This document shows positions 18,581-26,131 of a stretch of DNA of 36,199 bases, piece by piece. This DNA is from Candidatus Poribacteria bacterium. GTDB lineage: Bacteria; Poribacteria; WGA-4E; WGA-3G. The translations under genes and the position numbers were made by a program. The notes beneath the pieces are model-generated. The model was not told where the DNA came from and searched no databases. It saw nothing but the letters and a program-made list of their open reading frames with translations. Each line of letters begins with the position of its first letter. The first letter of the stretch is position 1. The stretch lies in NCBI GenBank assembly GCA_022822085.1, contig JAJECK010000052.1, forward strand, positions 1 to 36,199, written 5' to 3'.

Positions 18581-19108
18581 ATGGCAAAAAACTTAGAGTT
18601 TAAAGTGCGATTTGATTCGCTCGATTCGCTGCAGTCGAAGTTAAAAGAATTGAAGGCAACGCACTGTGGAACTATAAACCAAGTAGATACCTATTTTGAG
18701 AATCCTAAAGGGAGGTTAAAACTACGCGAGACAGATAAATCTGGTGAAGATTGGTTAATTTATTATGAACGCCCCAACACATTAGAATCTCGTTACAGCA
18801 TATATCAACTTTGTAAAATTGATGAATCTTCAGTATTAAAAGAACTCTTGACAACTGCTTTAGGCATTAAGACAATAATAAAAAAACAGCGAGTGCTTTG
18901 GATGTATCAAAATACCAGAATCCATCTTGATACTGTTGTAGATTTAGGTGAATTCGTTGAATTAGAAACGGTATTTCAGGGACAATCCGAACCAGACGCA
19001 AATATAGAACACAATCATGTAAAAACCGCACTTGGCTTGGAGGCAGCAGAACCGATTGCTGTTTCATATAGTGAACTACCGAAACATAAAAAAGCAGAAA
19101 ATGAATAG
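18581..19108 (+). CDS. CYTH-domain protein, class IV adenylate cyclase-like
   Basis: This 175-aa protein follows the CYTH tunnel-fold pattern of class IV adenylate cyclases. It has EFKVRF at the N-terminus (metal and phosphate contacts), QVDTYFENPKGRLKLRE, LIYYERP, IKKQRVLW, and RIHLDTVVDLGEFVELE, with the conserved acidic residues of the second metal site. Members convert ATP to cAMP or hydrolyse triphosphates such as thiamine triphosphate. This subgroup is usually annotated as class IV adenylate cyclase, but activity cannot be proven from sequence. There is no clear Shine-Dalgarno before the ATG. It follows a receiver-like gene by 24 bp, and a cyclic-nucleotide-binding phosphatase is encoded at 26132-27313, a possible target of its product. 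Confidence 0.88.
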   Translation: MAKNLEFKVRFDSLDSLQSKLKELKATHCGTINQVDTYFENPKGRLKLRETDKSGEDWLIYYERPNTLESRYSIYQLCKIDESSVLKELLTTALGIKTIIKKQRVLWMYQNTRIHLDTVVDLGEFVELETVFQGQSEPDANIEHNHVKTALGLEAAEPIAVSYSELPKHKKAENE

Positions 19109-19151
19109 ATACAAAATTGATCCACGCTTGACATCAATGGAGGTATAAAAT

Positions 19152-19379
19152 ATGGACTATTCACATTATCGTAAAATCTTAGAATCTGAAGATGAAATGG
19201 ATAGTGCTACAAGAAAAGAGCTCTTAAGTGAATACCTGAAATCTCCATCGTTGCCACATTTAAAATCTCTACGCGATTTGTTAGGTGAGATGAAATCTAA
19301 AATTAATAGTTGTGAGCCATCAAAAAAGAAGCGTTTGAAATCGCTTCAACAAATGCGTAATAAAAAACGTTCTGAATAA
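19152..19379 (+). CDS. Small charged helical protein of unknown function
   Basis: This 75-aa protein is rich in Lys, Glu and Ser, predicted mostly helical, with a very basic C-terminus (PSKKKRLKSLQQMRNKKR). GGAGG lies 8 bases before the ATG, so translation is well supported. It follows the cyclase-like gene by 43 bp and ends 52 bp before a strong hairpin, so it is probably the last gene of that operon. No family recognised. Confidence 0.65.
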   Translation: MDYSHYRKILESEDEMDSATRKELLSEYLKSPSLPHLKSLRDLLGEMKSKINSCEPSKKKRLKSLQQMRNKKRSE

Positions 19380-19431
19380 AAGGTTTGTGTCTGGACAAAC
19401 TTACAGTTACAAATGTTCGTTTGAACTAATC

Positions 19432-19462
19432 AATAGCGAATGCAGTTACTGCATTCGCTATT
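19432..19462 (+). terminator. Hairpin terminator after the receiver/cyclase operon
   Basis: AATAGCGAATGCA (19432-19444) and TGCATTCGCTATT (19450-19462) form a perfect 13-bp stem with a 5-nt loop, followed by an AT-rich but interrupted T stretch. It lies between convergent genes and could stop transcription from either side. Confidence 0.7.
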
Positions 19463-19535
19463 AATTTATTATTTCAACAAGTATTTCTATTGACATATAT
19501 ATGATAGAACGAGGCGTACCAAATTTAATCGCTAA

Positions 19536-20483
19536 TTATAGGCGTGATAGAACAGACTGAACCAAAAGCGGAATCATCAACTCATGATGTCCGGTGAACG
19601 TATAACCTTTCCCACCCATTTCAGTCGGACGTTTGACAACATTTTCTACGGAACGATATTGCTGTAACATATCAAAATCAGCAGCAGTGAAGTGTGATAC
19701 GGTATGCCCCAAATTCCGCGCTATAGTCAACGCTTTCAGAAACACCTCAGGTAAAATCACTGCAGAACCTAAATTTAGTACAACCCCTCCATCTTCCAAC
19801 TCCGTAACAAGTTGGGTTAACAAACGAAAGTCGGTAAAACTTGCCTCACCAATAGCTGCCCCGTTTGTCGATGGATGTTGATGGATAATATCCGTGCCAA
19901 TAGCAACGTGCACTGTAATCGGTATGTTATGTTGAATACCTGCAGCGAGGAGACTGTAATCGTTATATAGTGCGTCTATTTCTATCAACTTTTTCCCCAA
20001 TGCCTCACCCATTCCGCCACCAGTATCCGCAGCTTCTTGGATCGCATTATTCATGAGTTTTCCTGTTTCCTCCCACATGCCGAATTGACCGGTTTTTAGG
20101 TATTCAGAAACATCTTCAGAAGTTTCACCGATAAGGGCAATCTCAAAATCGTGTATGCTGCTTGCGCCATTGAATGCAAAACCGGTAATGATTCCGCGTT
20201 CAACCAATGCGATTAGTAGCGGTGTTAAACCGCACTTAATAATATGTCCTCCCATCATCACAATCACTGCCTTCTTCCGTTGATGGGCAGTAACAATATT
20301 ATCTACAAGTTCAGTAAAATCTTGTCCTTTGAGAATCTTTGGTAGGGATGCTAAAAACGGTGTAAGATCCGTCTCTAAGTCGGGAAGTATAGCAAAATCG
20401 CTAACAGAAACTTTGTTGATACGTTCTTGAAGTGGGTAGGTCTTCACGGAAGACATGTCAATCGGTTTCAAGTCTTTTTTCAT
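19536..20483 (-). CDS. Deoxyhypusine-synthase-like protein
   Basis: This 315-aa cytoplasmic protein resembles the DHS-like NAD-binding fold seen in a group of bacterial proteins often annotated as deoxyhypusine synthase-like. Features are VIVMMGGHIIKCGLTPLL (about 74-91), the block NGASSIHDFEIALIGETSEDV (about 104-124), a glycine run ADTGGGMGEALGKK, THxA-type THVAIGTDIIHQHP-like histidines (seen here as VHVAIGTDIIHQHP), and NLGSAVILPEVFLKAL. Bacteria lack eIF5A, so hypusine formation is unlikely and homologues may act on polyamines or other amines. Assignment is from motif resemblance and is moderate. The ATG overlaps the stop of a small upstream reading frame by 4 bp and has no strong ribosome-binding site, suggesting coupling. 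Confidence 0.6.
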   Translation of the reverse strand: MKKDLKPIDMSSVKTYPLQERINKVSVSDFAILPDLETDLTPFLASLPKILKGQDFTELVDNIVTAHQRKKAVIVMMGGHIIKCGLTPLLIALVERGIITGFAFNGASSIHDFEIALIGETSEDVSEYLKTGQFGMWEETGKLMNNAIQEAADTGGGMGEALGKKLIEIDALYNDYSLLAAGIQHNIPITVHVAIGTDIIHQHPSTNGAAIGEASFTDFRLLTQLVTELEDGGVVLNLGSAVILPEVFLKALTIARNLGHTVSHFTAADFDMLQQYRSVENVVKRPTEMGGKGYTFTGHHELMIPLLVQSVLSRL

Positions 20484-20587
20484 TTTGCGAATTTAGTATA
20501 AAAACACACTTCTCTGCCATTTTCCAAAAACAAAATCAGGCAACCTAAAAATAAAAGTATTGTCACTGATACACCAATAACTCCCAT
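20480..20587 (-). CDS. Possible small single-pass membrane protein
   Basis: This frame of 35 codons has one strong hydrophobic helix (VSVTILLFLGCLILFL) followed by a short polar tail. An in-frame TTG at 20632 would add 15 residues, including RIRERNR, giving a typical inside-positive anchor. The TGA overlaps the ATG of the deoxyhypusine-synthase-like gene (ATGA), which is the main reason to believe it. No good Shine-Dalgarno is seen. Confidence 0.35.
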   Translation of the reverse strand: MGVIGVSVTILLFLGCLILFLENGREVCFYTKFAK

Positions 20588-20644
20588 GATAATTCTATTA
20601 CGTTCCCGAATTCTTATGAAATATTGAACCAACGTATTTGTGCT

Positions 20645-20902
20645 TCAAGCAATAGAGTCATCTACAGCATAGTCATCATCAGTCTGTTCAACGGGGGTTT
20701 CTTCCTGTATATTCTGTGGGATCGGCACAGGTTCATCAAAATCCTCACCTTTACCTTCCGCCTCAATTCTGCGGTTATTCCAATCTTTAACCGCAGCGTA
20801 GTATTCTGCCAATCCTTTAGCAAAACCTTCCGCTTCTGCTTCCTTAATCCGCTTTTGTTGTCTTTCGCTATACCAATCAGATAAAAACATAATAATATCC
20901 AT
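20645..20902 (-). CDS. Small acidic coiled protein of unknown function
   Basis: This 85-aa protein begins MDIIMFLSDWYSERQQKR, has a charged helix rich in Ala, Glu and Gly, and then the segment WNNRRIEAEGKGEDFDEPVP leading into a disordered acidic tail. The helix with WNNRR and FDEP is, to my recollection, typical of small proteins abundant in Poribacteria-like genomes; no function is known. The ATG at 20890 is an alternative start with a better-placed GATGGA upstream. It begins 3 bp after a degraded gene remnant, which may be its usual partner. Confidence 0.65.
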   Translation of the reverse strand: MDIIMFLSDWYSERQQKRIKEAEAEGFAKGLAEYYAAVKDWNNRRIEAEGKGEDFDEPVPIPQNIQEETPVEQTDDDYAVDDSIA

Positions 20903-20905
20903 CAA

Positions 20906-21036
20906 TTATTGTGTATTAAGGATCGGTTCATATTTACGAATTAATTCACTTTCAATTCTGTTCCAATTGGATAGACTTGAAAAGTATATTGGTGTCCAGA
21001 TGCTCCATAAAATGCAAAATATTCTATTTTGGACAC
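20906..21036 (-). pseudogene. Internally deleted remnant of a small GIY-YIG-like family gene
   Basis: Two pieces in different frames look like the ends of one gene. A GTG-initiated 31-codon frame from 21036 encodes KIEYFAFYGASGHQYTFQVY, and a second frame just downstream ends NRIESELIRKYEPILNTQ at 20906. The first piece resembles the N-terminus, and the second the C-terminus, of a family I recall as about 110-130 aa in related genomes, with a GIY-YIG-like middle part. The middle is missing. This rests on memory of the family, so confidence is moderate. The remnant abuts the 20645-20902 gene. Confidence 0.4.
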
Positions 21037-21107
21037 GGTTTTATCCTATCTATCACTACTATTATTGACTTGGATGCAGGCTGTTTATTATGCTGCTCCC
21101 TGTGTGG

Positions 21108-21761
21108 TTACTTCCAATCATCACCATCAATTATCTCTTCCAAACATTCAAAATTGTTGTGAAAATCTTTAAATGCACCGTAATCATATTTCGTCCCCTT
21201 ATTTAGCACTTTTCCTTCTTTGTTTATTCTCAGTGTCGTTTTCTGATTGTCGGTTATCTGATAAGATGCTATCTGCAAATCATCAAATAGTGCTACGTCT
21301 TCAGTTTTGAATATGTAGTAATTGACGTTATCTTCGTCCCAAACTTGTATCCAAGCGTAAAATATTCTGGCATCTGCCAAGTGATAACGAATTTTAGCAT
21401 GGAAACTATACCTTTTGTCTACGTCTCCCGATTTTGTTTTCTTGCCAGTGATTCCTTCTGAAGTCTTCACCTGAATAAATCTTACAAGCATTTTCAAACT
21501 GTCTTGGTGGCATGTTTCACAAAGTGGTGTTACTGTTTTACCTTTCTTTTCTTCACCTTTCTTATTTTTATATGTGCCTTCGCGAGTCCATGCATCTTTG
21601 AAGGTTTTGCAGTTTTCACAGTAACTTTTCAAAATGACAAAATCGTATTTCTCGTCAATATACGCGCTGTAAACTTGCCATCCTCGTTTATGGAGTTCCA
21701 TCGCTAATCGCATCTCTCCATAGAGTCCGATTACACGCTTATCGCTATCAGATCCATTCAC
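21108..21761 (-). CDS. Probable restriction endonuclease, PD-(D/E)XK type with zinc site
   Basis: This 217-aa protein opens GLYGEMRLAMELHKRGWQVY (about 12-31), followed by EKYDFVILK and, after an insertion, RFIQVKTSEG. That is the E...D...(E/Q)xK arrangement of PD-(D/E)XK nucleases (helix 1 Glu, Asp, QVK). Between the Asp and QVK lie two Cys pairs, CENC and CETC, forming a likely zinc ribbon with a Lys-rich loop. The start is a GTG at 21761 preceded by GAGGTGG. It overlaps the 3' end of the methyltransferase gene by 14 bp, the classic partner arrangement of a type II restriction-modification system. The nuclease call is from fold motifs plus context; the recognition sequence is unknown. Confidence 0.78.
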   Translation of the reverse strand: MNGSDSDKRVIGLYGEMRLAMELHKRGWQVYSAYIDEKYDFVILKSYCENCKTFKDAWTREGTYKNKKGEEKKGKTVTPLCETCHQDSLKMLVRFIQVKTSEGITGKKTKSGDVDKRYSFHAKIRYHLADARIFYAWIQVWDEDNVNYYIFKTEDVALFDDLQIASYQITDNQKTTLRINKEGKVLNKGTKYDYGAFKDFHNNFECLEEIIDGDDWK

Positions 21762-23055
21762 TTTCCACCTCTTTCGGTTCCGTAAAAAGGGTGTCTGGAA
21801 GTCGCTTTAGTACGGCATCTCTAAACAACGTTCTATTCAGTTCCATTCCAATGCTATTTCGTCCTAACCTTAATGCTTCTATTGTTGTCGTGAACGAACC
21901 GGCAAAAGGATCAAGAACAGACTCATTCACACCCGTGAACACCCTTACTGCGTATTCAGGAATTTCGCTTGGGAAAGGTGCTGTATGTCCAAGCGTGTTT
22001 TGTCCCTTACTGTTTATCTTAATCACTGGTGCGAATTTGACTATATCGCGCCGCCACATCTGCAGTAAATCATCAGAAACAAGATTTTCCTCTTGTTGCA
22101 ATCCAGTCATTAACTGCGTGCGTGCTGAAAAACGTTTGCCGCGATTGGCTGCTGATCGCTCAAAACATTCTAAATTCTTGCATTCCCAAGATTTGACACC
22201 CACTCTGGAGTATGCATTCCCATTGACTTTCAAACAACCGCATATTGGACATGGATAAGGTGTTTCATCCAATCTATGTTTATAAAAGATAAAAATATGT
22301 TCATAACAGTTTACTGGATATTGATACATGGGGTAAGGTCTATCTCCATTTTTATGTCGTTGTGTTTGAACTTCCCCCTTGTCCCAAATGAAGTCATCAA
22401 CAAATTGGAAACCGTGTTCTTCAAATATTGTCGTGAAATATGCCCCTAACGGAATTCGCCTTTTTCCCCAGGTTGACTTTGTGTGTCTGTTATCGTTATC
22501 AAATATATCACCGACATTAAAAACAAAGGGACGGTGATTGTCCAAGACCCGATAACACTCCTTGATAATACAAGACATTTCCTCAAGATAGTCGTCTAAG
22601 GTTTCCCACTGTGAATAATCCCGTGCGTTGTAGTATGGTGGCGAAGTTACCATCAACTGAACGCTTTCACTGTCCATGCGCCGCAAAAAGTCCAAACAGT
22701 CACCCCACAACAGCTTTGGTCGGTTAGGTTCGGAAAAAATGTCTTGATTCAGAACAGCATCGACATTTGCATATTGTTTTTGATATTCTCTTTTTACAAA
22801 TTCGTAGTATCTATTTATGTATTGTTCTATTGTCGCATCTCTATCACCACGGATCTTACGCAAGCAATCCGTTTTAAATTCGTTTAGTTGGTCTTCATTA
22901 AACACGCGTCTAAGATATTTGTCACTCACGCCAAATATTGTTTGTAGATACGGATGAGGTCCGTCACCCGTGTACAGTGTGCTATCTGGAAATTCTAATT
23001 CAGCTAATTTTTCAGATATAGAGTCGTCTGTCTCAACAGTTTGTAAAACGTCCAT
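21748..23055 (-). CDS. DNA methyltransferase (beta-class, TSPPY), R-M modification subunit
   Basis: This 435-aa protein has the catalytic motif TSPPYYNARDY at 137-147 before the AdoMet-binding motif LDPFAGSFTTTIEALRLGR (about residue 382). This order marks beta-class amino-methyltransferases, and the SPPY form favours N4-cytosine, although N6-adenine enzymes also use it. Between them is a four-Cys site (CPICGC, then CKNLEC) near residues 253-285 with basic surroundings, an unusual zinc ribbon in this family. The N-terminal 110 residues are helical and unrecognised. The start at the ATG at 23055 is chosen because TGAGGTG precedes it; an upstream extension to 23082 lacks a site. The downstream nuclease gene overlaps by 14 bp. 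Confidence 0.9.
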   Translation of the reverse strand: MDVLQTVETDDSISEKLAELEFPDSTLYTGDGPHPYLQTIFGVSDKYLRRVFNEDQLNEFKTDCLRKIRGDRDATIEQYINRYYEFVKREYQKQYANVDAVLNQDIFSEPNRPKLLWGDCLDFLRRMDSESVQLMVTSPPYYNARDYSQWETLDDYLEEMSCIIKECYRVLDNHRPFVFNVGDIFDNDNRHTKSTWGKRRIPLGAYFTTIFEEHGFQFVDDFIWDKGEVQTQRHKNGDRPYPMYQYPVNCYEHIFIFYKHRLDETPYPCPICGCLKVNGNAYSRVGVKSWECKNLECFERSAANRGKRFSARTQLMTGLQQEENLVSDDLLQMWRRDIVKFAPVIKINSKGQNTLGHTAPFPSEIPEYAVRVFTGVNESVLDPFAGSFTTTIEALRLGRNSIGMELNRTLFRDAVLKRLPDTLFTEPKEVESEWI

Positions 23056-23232
23056 TGTATTCACCTCATGACATAGCATCATTTACAATTGCATTACTCC
23101 CGTTCTCACTCGGTAATGGTAAGGGCATCAAGTGACACGATGAGCTTCTATACCATCAATGCTTGAAGTTATTATATAATAGAACGTAATCAAAAGTCAA
23201 ACTAATACAAGTGTCCTGAAGAACTTGTTAAT

Positions 23233-24750
23233 TTACGGAATGTTTTCATCTATCACGTCTTTATGTATTTGGGTATAATATATTGTGCCAATGATAAACC
23301 AGAACAGCAAGAACGAACGGTGATGAAAAATGTAGTCTGCAGTTCCGTAGACAAGCGTGGAAATCAGAAATCCGCTGCCTCCGATAAATGCTCCCATCCT
23401 CCAAAAGTATCCTGCATTTTCCGTATTAGAACGAATTCCCCAAATCTGCTTCCAAAATAGACCTACCATCCACAGAAATAGAAGTAGGGAAAGAATGCCT
23501 TGTTCAACTGCGATATGCAGATATATGTTGTGTGCATGAAAAGGGACATCATGTAGATCAGGAGGAGCATTTAATTTAGCTTCATGACGGAACCGCCCCA
23601 TTCCCACACCGGTGATCGGATATTTCTGCATAAGTTCCAGTGAAATACGCCACCACTGTGGACGTTCACCCATAAAACCTGCAGGTCGCTCAATCATGGT
23701 GTCGAAACGTGTTTTGATATGTTGCGGCATTAGGTGGACGGACGCACCTAATACCGTAGTAATCAAAATGACTCCTATCAACACCCGTTTCAGCAAACCA
23801 CCAACAGATTTCAATTTTGAAAAGCTACTCACAACTAAGTATAAACTGACACCCAATATTGCAACTGCAACGCCAACCCACGCTCCGCGAGTGAGTGTTA
23901 ACGCTAAATTCACAGCCATCAGGACAACAACAGCACCGAAGGCAAAGATAATCCATATTCCATGCTTCTGTTTACGTGGTGATTGCCAACTTGCAACAAA
24001 AAACCCTATGACAAACGGAAGACTGAGCGCGAGATATGCCCCAAGGTAATTTGGTGCTTTGAAAGTACCGACAAGACGTTGTTCTATCATGTATACGTTT
24101 AGATGCGATTCGTCCTTATCAACTAAGTAACGCCTGTTTCTCACCGAGTCATCTATCCGCCATTCATCAGTTTTACTTGACTGAGAGATTGAGGCACTTT
24201 GTGATAGTGGAATATTAATTTGACGTAATTCGGTGCGTAATCCATCTGAAAACCCATCACCAGCGGTAAGTTCACTCTGATATTCTAACCCAACTTGCCC
24301 CATAAAAGAGTGAGTTAAACCTGTGCCATTGATATAAAACCATATCCCTAACATTGAACTGATACCAGCGGAAACAAAAAATGCGATAAGAATATGTTTC
24401 CACCGACTCCCCATACGGCTATGGATTACCGCATAAAAAAGGAGAATTGCTCGAAGTAGTTTCCAAAAATAGCCAAAACTGGTGGTTGACCGATGCGGTG
24501 CTAATAATGAAGCGCTCAATGCGAATACTAAGAATAGCAGAATTGGGATGTCCAGTGGTGTGCGTTGCCAGCCGAGTTTCCGCTCTACTACGATTCGCCC
24601 AACCCATCCAATAAGTACAAGTGCCATTCCAATATTTAGGAACAGAGTCAAATTATCATAAGGAAGGGATAGAACAAAAATCAGAAATCCGATGTAAATC
24701 GTTGTATCGGAAAATTTCGTTGGTGTAAAGTTGGACTTATGGTGTTTCAT
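23233..24750 (-). CDS. O-antigen ligase/polymerase (Wzy/WaaL-type) membrane protein
   Basis: This 505-aa polytopic inner-membrane protein has about 11-12 predicted helices. The Wzy_C/O-antigen ligase domain is recognisable from ALTLTRGAWVGVAVAILG, the periplasmic loop with ERPQWWRISLELMQKYPITGVGMG (Gly-rich GVGxG) and FHAHNIYLHIAVEQGILSLLLF (the conserved HN(I/L)YL segment). These enzymes ligate or polymerise glycans on lipid carriers at the periplasmic face. A polar loop of roughly 90 residues (about 145-225) between early helices is larger than usual. No good ribosome-binding site is seen before the ATG. No other glycan genes are nearby, so the polymer is unknown. Confidence 0.88.
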   Translation of the reverse strand: MKHHKSNFTPTKFSDTTIYIGFLIFVLSLPYDNLTLFLNIGMALVLIGWVGRIVVERKLGWQRTPLDIPILLFLVFALSASLLAPHRSTTSFGYFWKLLRAILLFYAVIHSRMGSRWKHILIAFFVSAGISSMLGIWFYINGTGLTHSFMGQVGLEYQSELTAGDGFSDGLRTELRQINIPLSQSASISQSSKTDEWRIDDSVRNRRYLVDKDESHLNVYMIEQRLVGTFKAPNYLGAYLALSLPFVIGFFVASWQSPRKQKHGIWIIFAFGAVVVLMAVNLALTLTRGAWVGVAVAILGVSLYLVVSSFSKLKSVGGLLKRVLIGVILITTVLGASVHLMPQHIKTRFDTMIERPAGFMGERPQWWRISLELMQKYPITGVGMGRFRHEAKLNAPPDLHDVPFHAHNIYLHIAVEQGILSLLLFLWMVGLFWKQIWGIRSNTENAGYFWRMGAFIGGSGFLISTLVYGTADYIFHHRSFLLFWFIIGTIYYTQIHKDVIDENIP

Positions 24751-24825
24751 AATCAGATTTGTACAGATTACTCGTGAAACAGTGATGTTGTTGACGAGAA
24801 CTTTTTTGAGATTACAACAGAATTG

Positions 24826-24854
24826 TTGTCAATTTGCAGAAAACATGATAAAAT
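24826..24854 (+). promoter_or_regulatory. Candidate sigma70 promoter of the secreted GATase-like protein
   Basis: TTGTCA at 24826-24831 and TAAAAT at 24849-24854 are 17 bp apart. They lie 36 bp before the ATG at 24890 and in the gap to the divergent O-antigen ligase gene. Confidence 0.5.
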
Positions 24855-24889
24855 TCTTTATTATACTCAACACAGATGGAGGTCTGATA

Positions 24890-26119
24890 ATGCGTTTGAC
24901 TCGTATTCTAACAGCGACTATAGTTTCACTTTTGTTTGTCAATATCTTTGTTTCAACACCTTCCCACGGTTTCATAGAACGTGAGTTCACTATTCGCGAA
25001 GTTCTTGATGCCTGCACAAATATTGTTTTCGGTGAAGTCCAACTTGTCAATACTCGCCGGTTACAGGCAATCATTACAGTCAAAGAAGATGTCAAGGGTA
25101 AAAGTAATTTAAAAGAAATAAAATTTAATTTTGCCACAGGTCAATACAAACAAAACACCTCGCCGCAAAAGATGGCAAGCCTCATAAAAGAGGGCATGCC
25201 GATTATTGTATTCTACCGAGAGCAATTCGGAATTGACAGTATGTGCTTTATTGATAACACTTGGTTTCAAATGCGTAATTATCAGGGCAGACGTAACAGG
25301 TTTGACAGAAATGGTGGTGGTTCCTCATGGTGGAGTTTCACACACATTGACCCGATGATGAAACGCACGTATGACGGTAAGACTAAGGATTTCCAAAAAG
25401 TTGTTCGCGATATGTTAGCAGGTAAAATGTGGGTGACCGCGCAAAAAAACACCGTTAAAATTTTGGTTTTGACTGGAAATAGCACCTCCACTACCTGGGG
25501 ACAAACTTATATCCATACGAACACAATGACTTATGAATACAAGGCATTGCGGAATGTAAAAAAGGTTGGGAAACGTCCGATGGCTTTTGAATCTACCAAA
25601 ATGCGAAATCTGCCGAACCTAAAAGATGCGGATATTTTATGGATTGGATATGAAGAAATATCAAGTTACGGACGACACCTCCTTCCGACAGGGACTGAGA
25701 AACAGATAAAAGATTTCGTGAAAAATGGCGGTATAGTTGTCGTTTCAGGACAAGACAGCACAATGCGGAGACCTTGCGGCATAGGATGGTTGCATGGCAA
25801 TTTGACAGGTGTTGAAAGTCCGCCAGATAGACACTTTGTGGTTGCAGATAAATCGGCATCCCTCTTTTCCACTCCACACAAAATCAGATCGGGTACACCT
25901 TTTATTGATGATGCTTGGGTGAATTGGGAAGATAGTGATGAGGTGTTTGCCACCACCAGAGAACGTAATGAACTTGTTGTCGGGGCACGAAAGTATGGTA
26001 AAGGGATATACATAATTACAAGCCTTCGCAACGATACCCAATACACAGTGTCAAATAACAAACTGCTTATGGAAAATATCCTCCATTATGCGGTAAATCA
26101 ACTTGACCAGAAGAAATAA
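24890..26119 (+). CDS. Secreted protein with a GATase/ThuA-like domain, unknown function
   Basis: This 409-aa protein has a signal peptide (MRLTRILTATIVSLLFVNIF, cleavage probably near STPSHG). GGAGG before the ATG at 24890 fixes this start; the frame is open further upstream but without support. Residues about 30-170 form a beta-rich domain with an aromatic, Gly-rich loop (NRFDRNGGGSSWWSF). From about 185 a Rossmann-like domain follows: VKILVLTGNSTSTTWG, then LKDADILWIGYEEISS, IKDFVKNGGIVVVSGQDS, and a final YGKGIYIITSL. This order is reminiscent of ThuA or DUF4159/GATase-like domains that lack the catalytic Cys. It ends 12 bp before the convergent phosphatase gene, with no room for a terminator. 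Function unknown. Confidence 0.8.
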   Translation: MRLTRILTATIVSLLFVNIFVSTPSHGFIEREFTIREVLDACTNIVFGEVQLVNTRRLQAIITVKEDVKGKSNLKEIKFNFATGQYKQNTSPQKMASLIKEGMPIIVFYREQFGIDSMCFIDNTWFQMRNYQGRRNRFDRNGGGSSWWSFTHIDPMMKRTYDGKTKDFQKVVRDMLAGKMWVTAQKNTVKILVLTGNSTSTTWGQTYIHTNTMTYEYKALRNVKKVGKRPMAFESTKMRNLPNLKDADILWIGYEEISSYGRHLLPTGTEKQIKDFVKNGGIVVVSGQDSTMRRPCGIGWLHGNLTGVESPPDRHFVVADKSASLFSTPHKIRSGTPFIDDAWVNWEDSDEVFATTRERNELVVGARKYGKGIYIITSLRNDTQYTVSNNKLLMENILHYAVNQLDQKK

Positions 26120-26131
26120 TATTGTCCTGTC

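Noticed and set aside
21791-22258. 155-codon plus-strand frame inside the methyltransferase region
   Set aside because: Antisense to the methyltransferase, whose motifs are unambiguous.
24731-24889. N-terminal extension of the secreted GATase-like protein
   Set aside because: The extension overlaps the divergent gene and the promoter; the GGAGG and signal peptide at 24890 define the real start.
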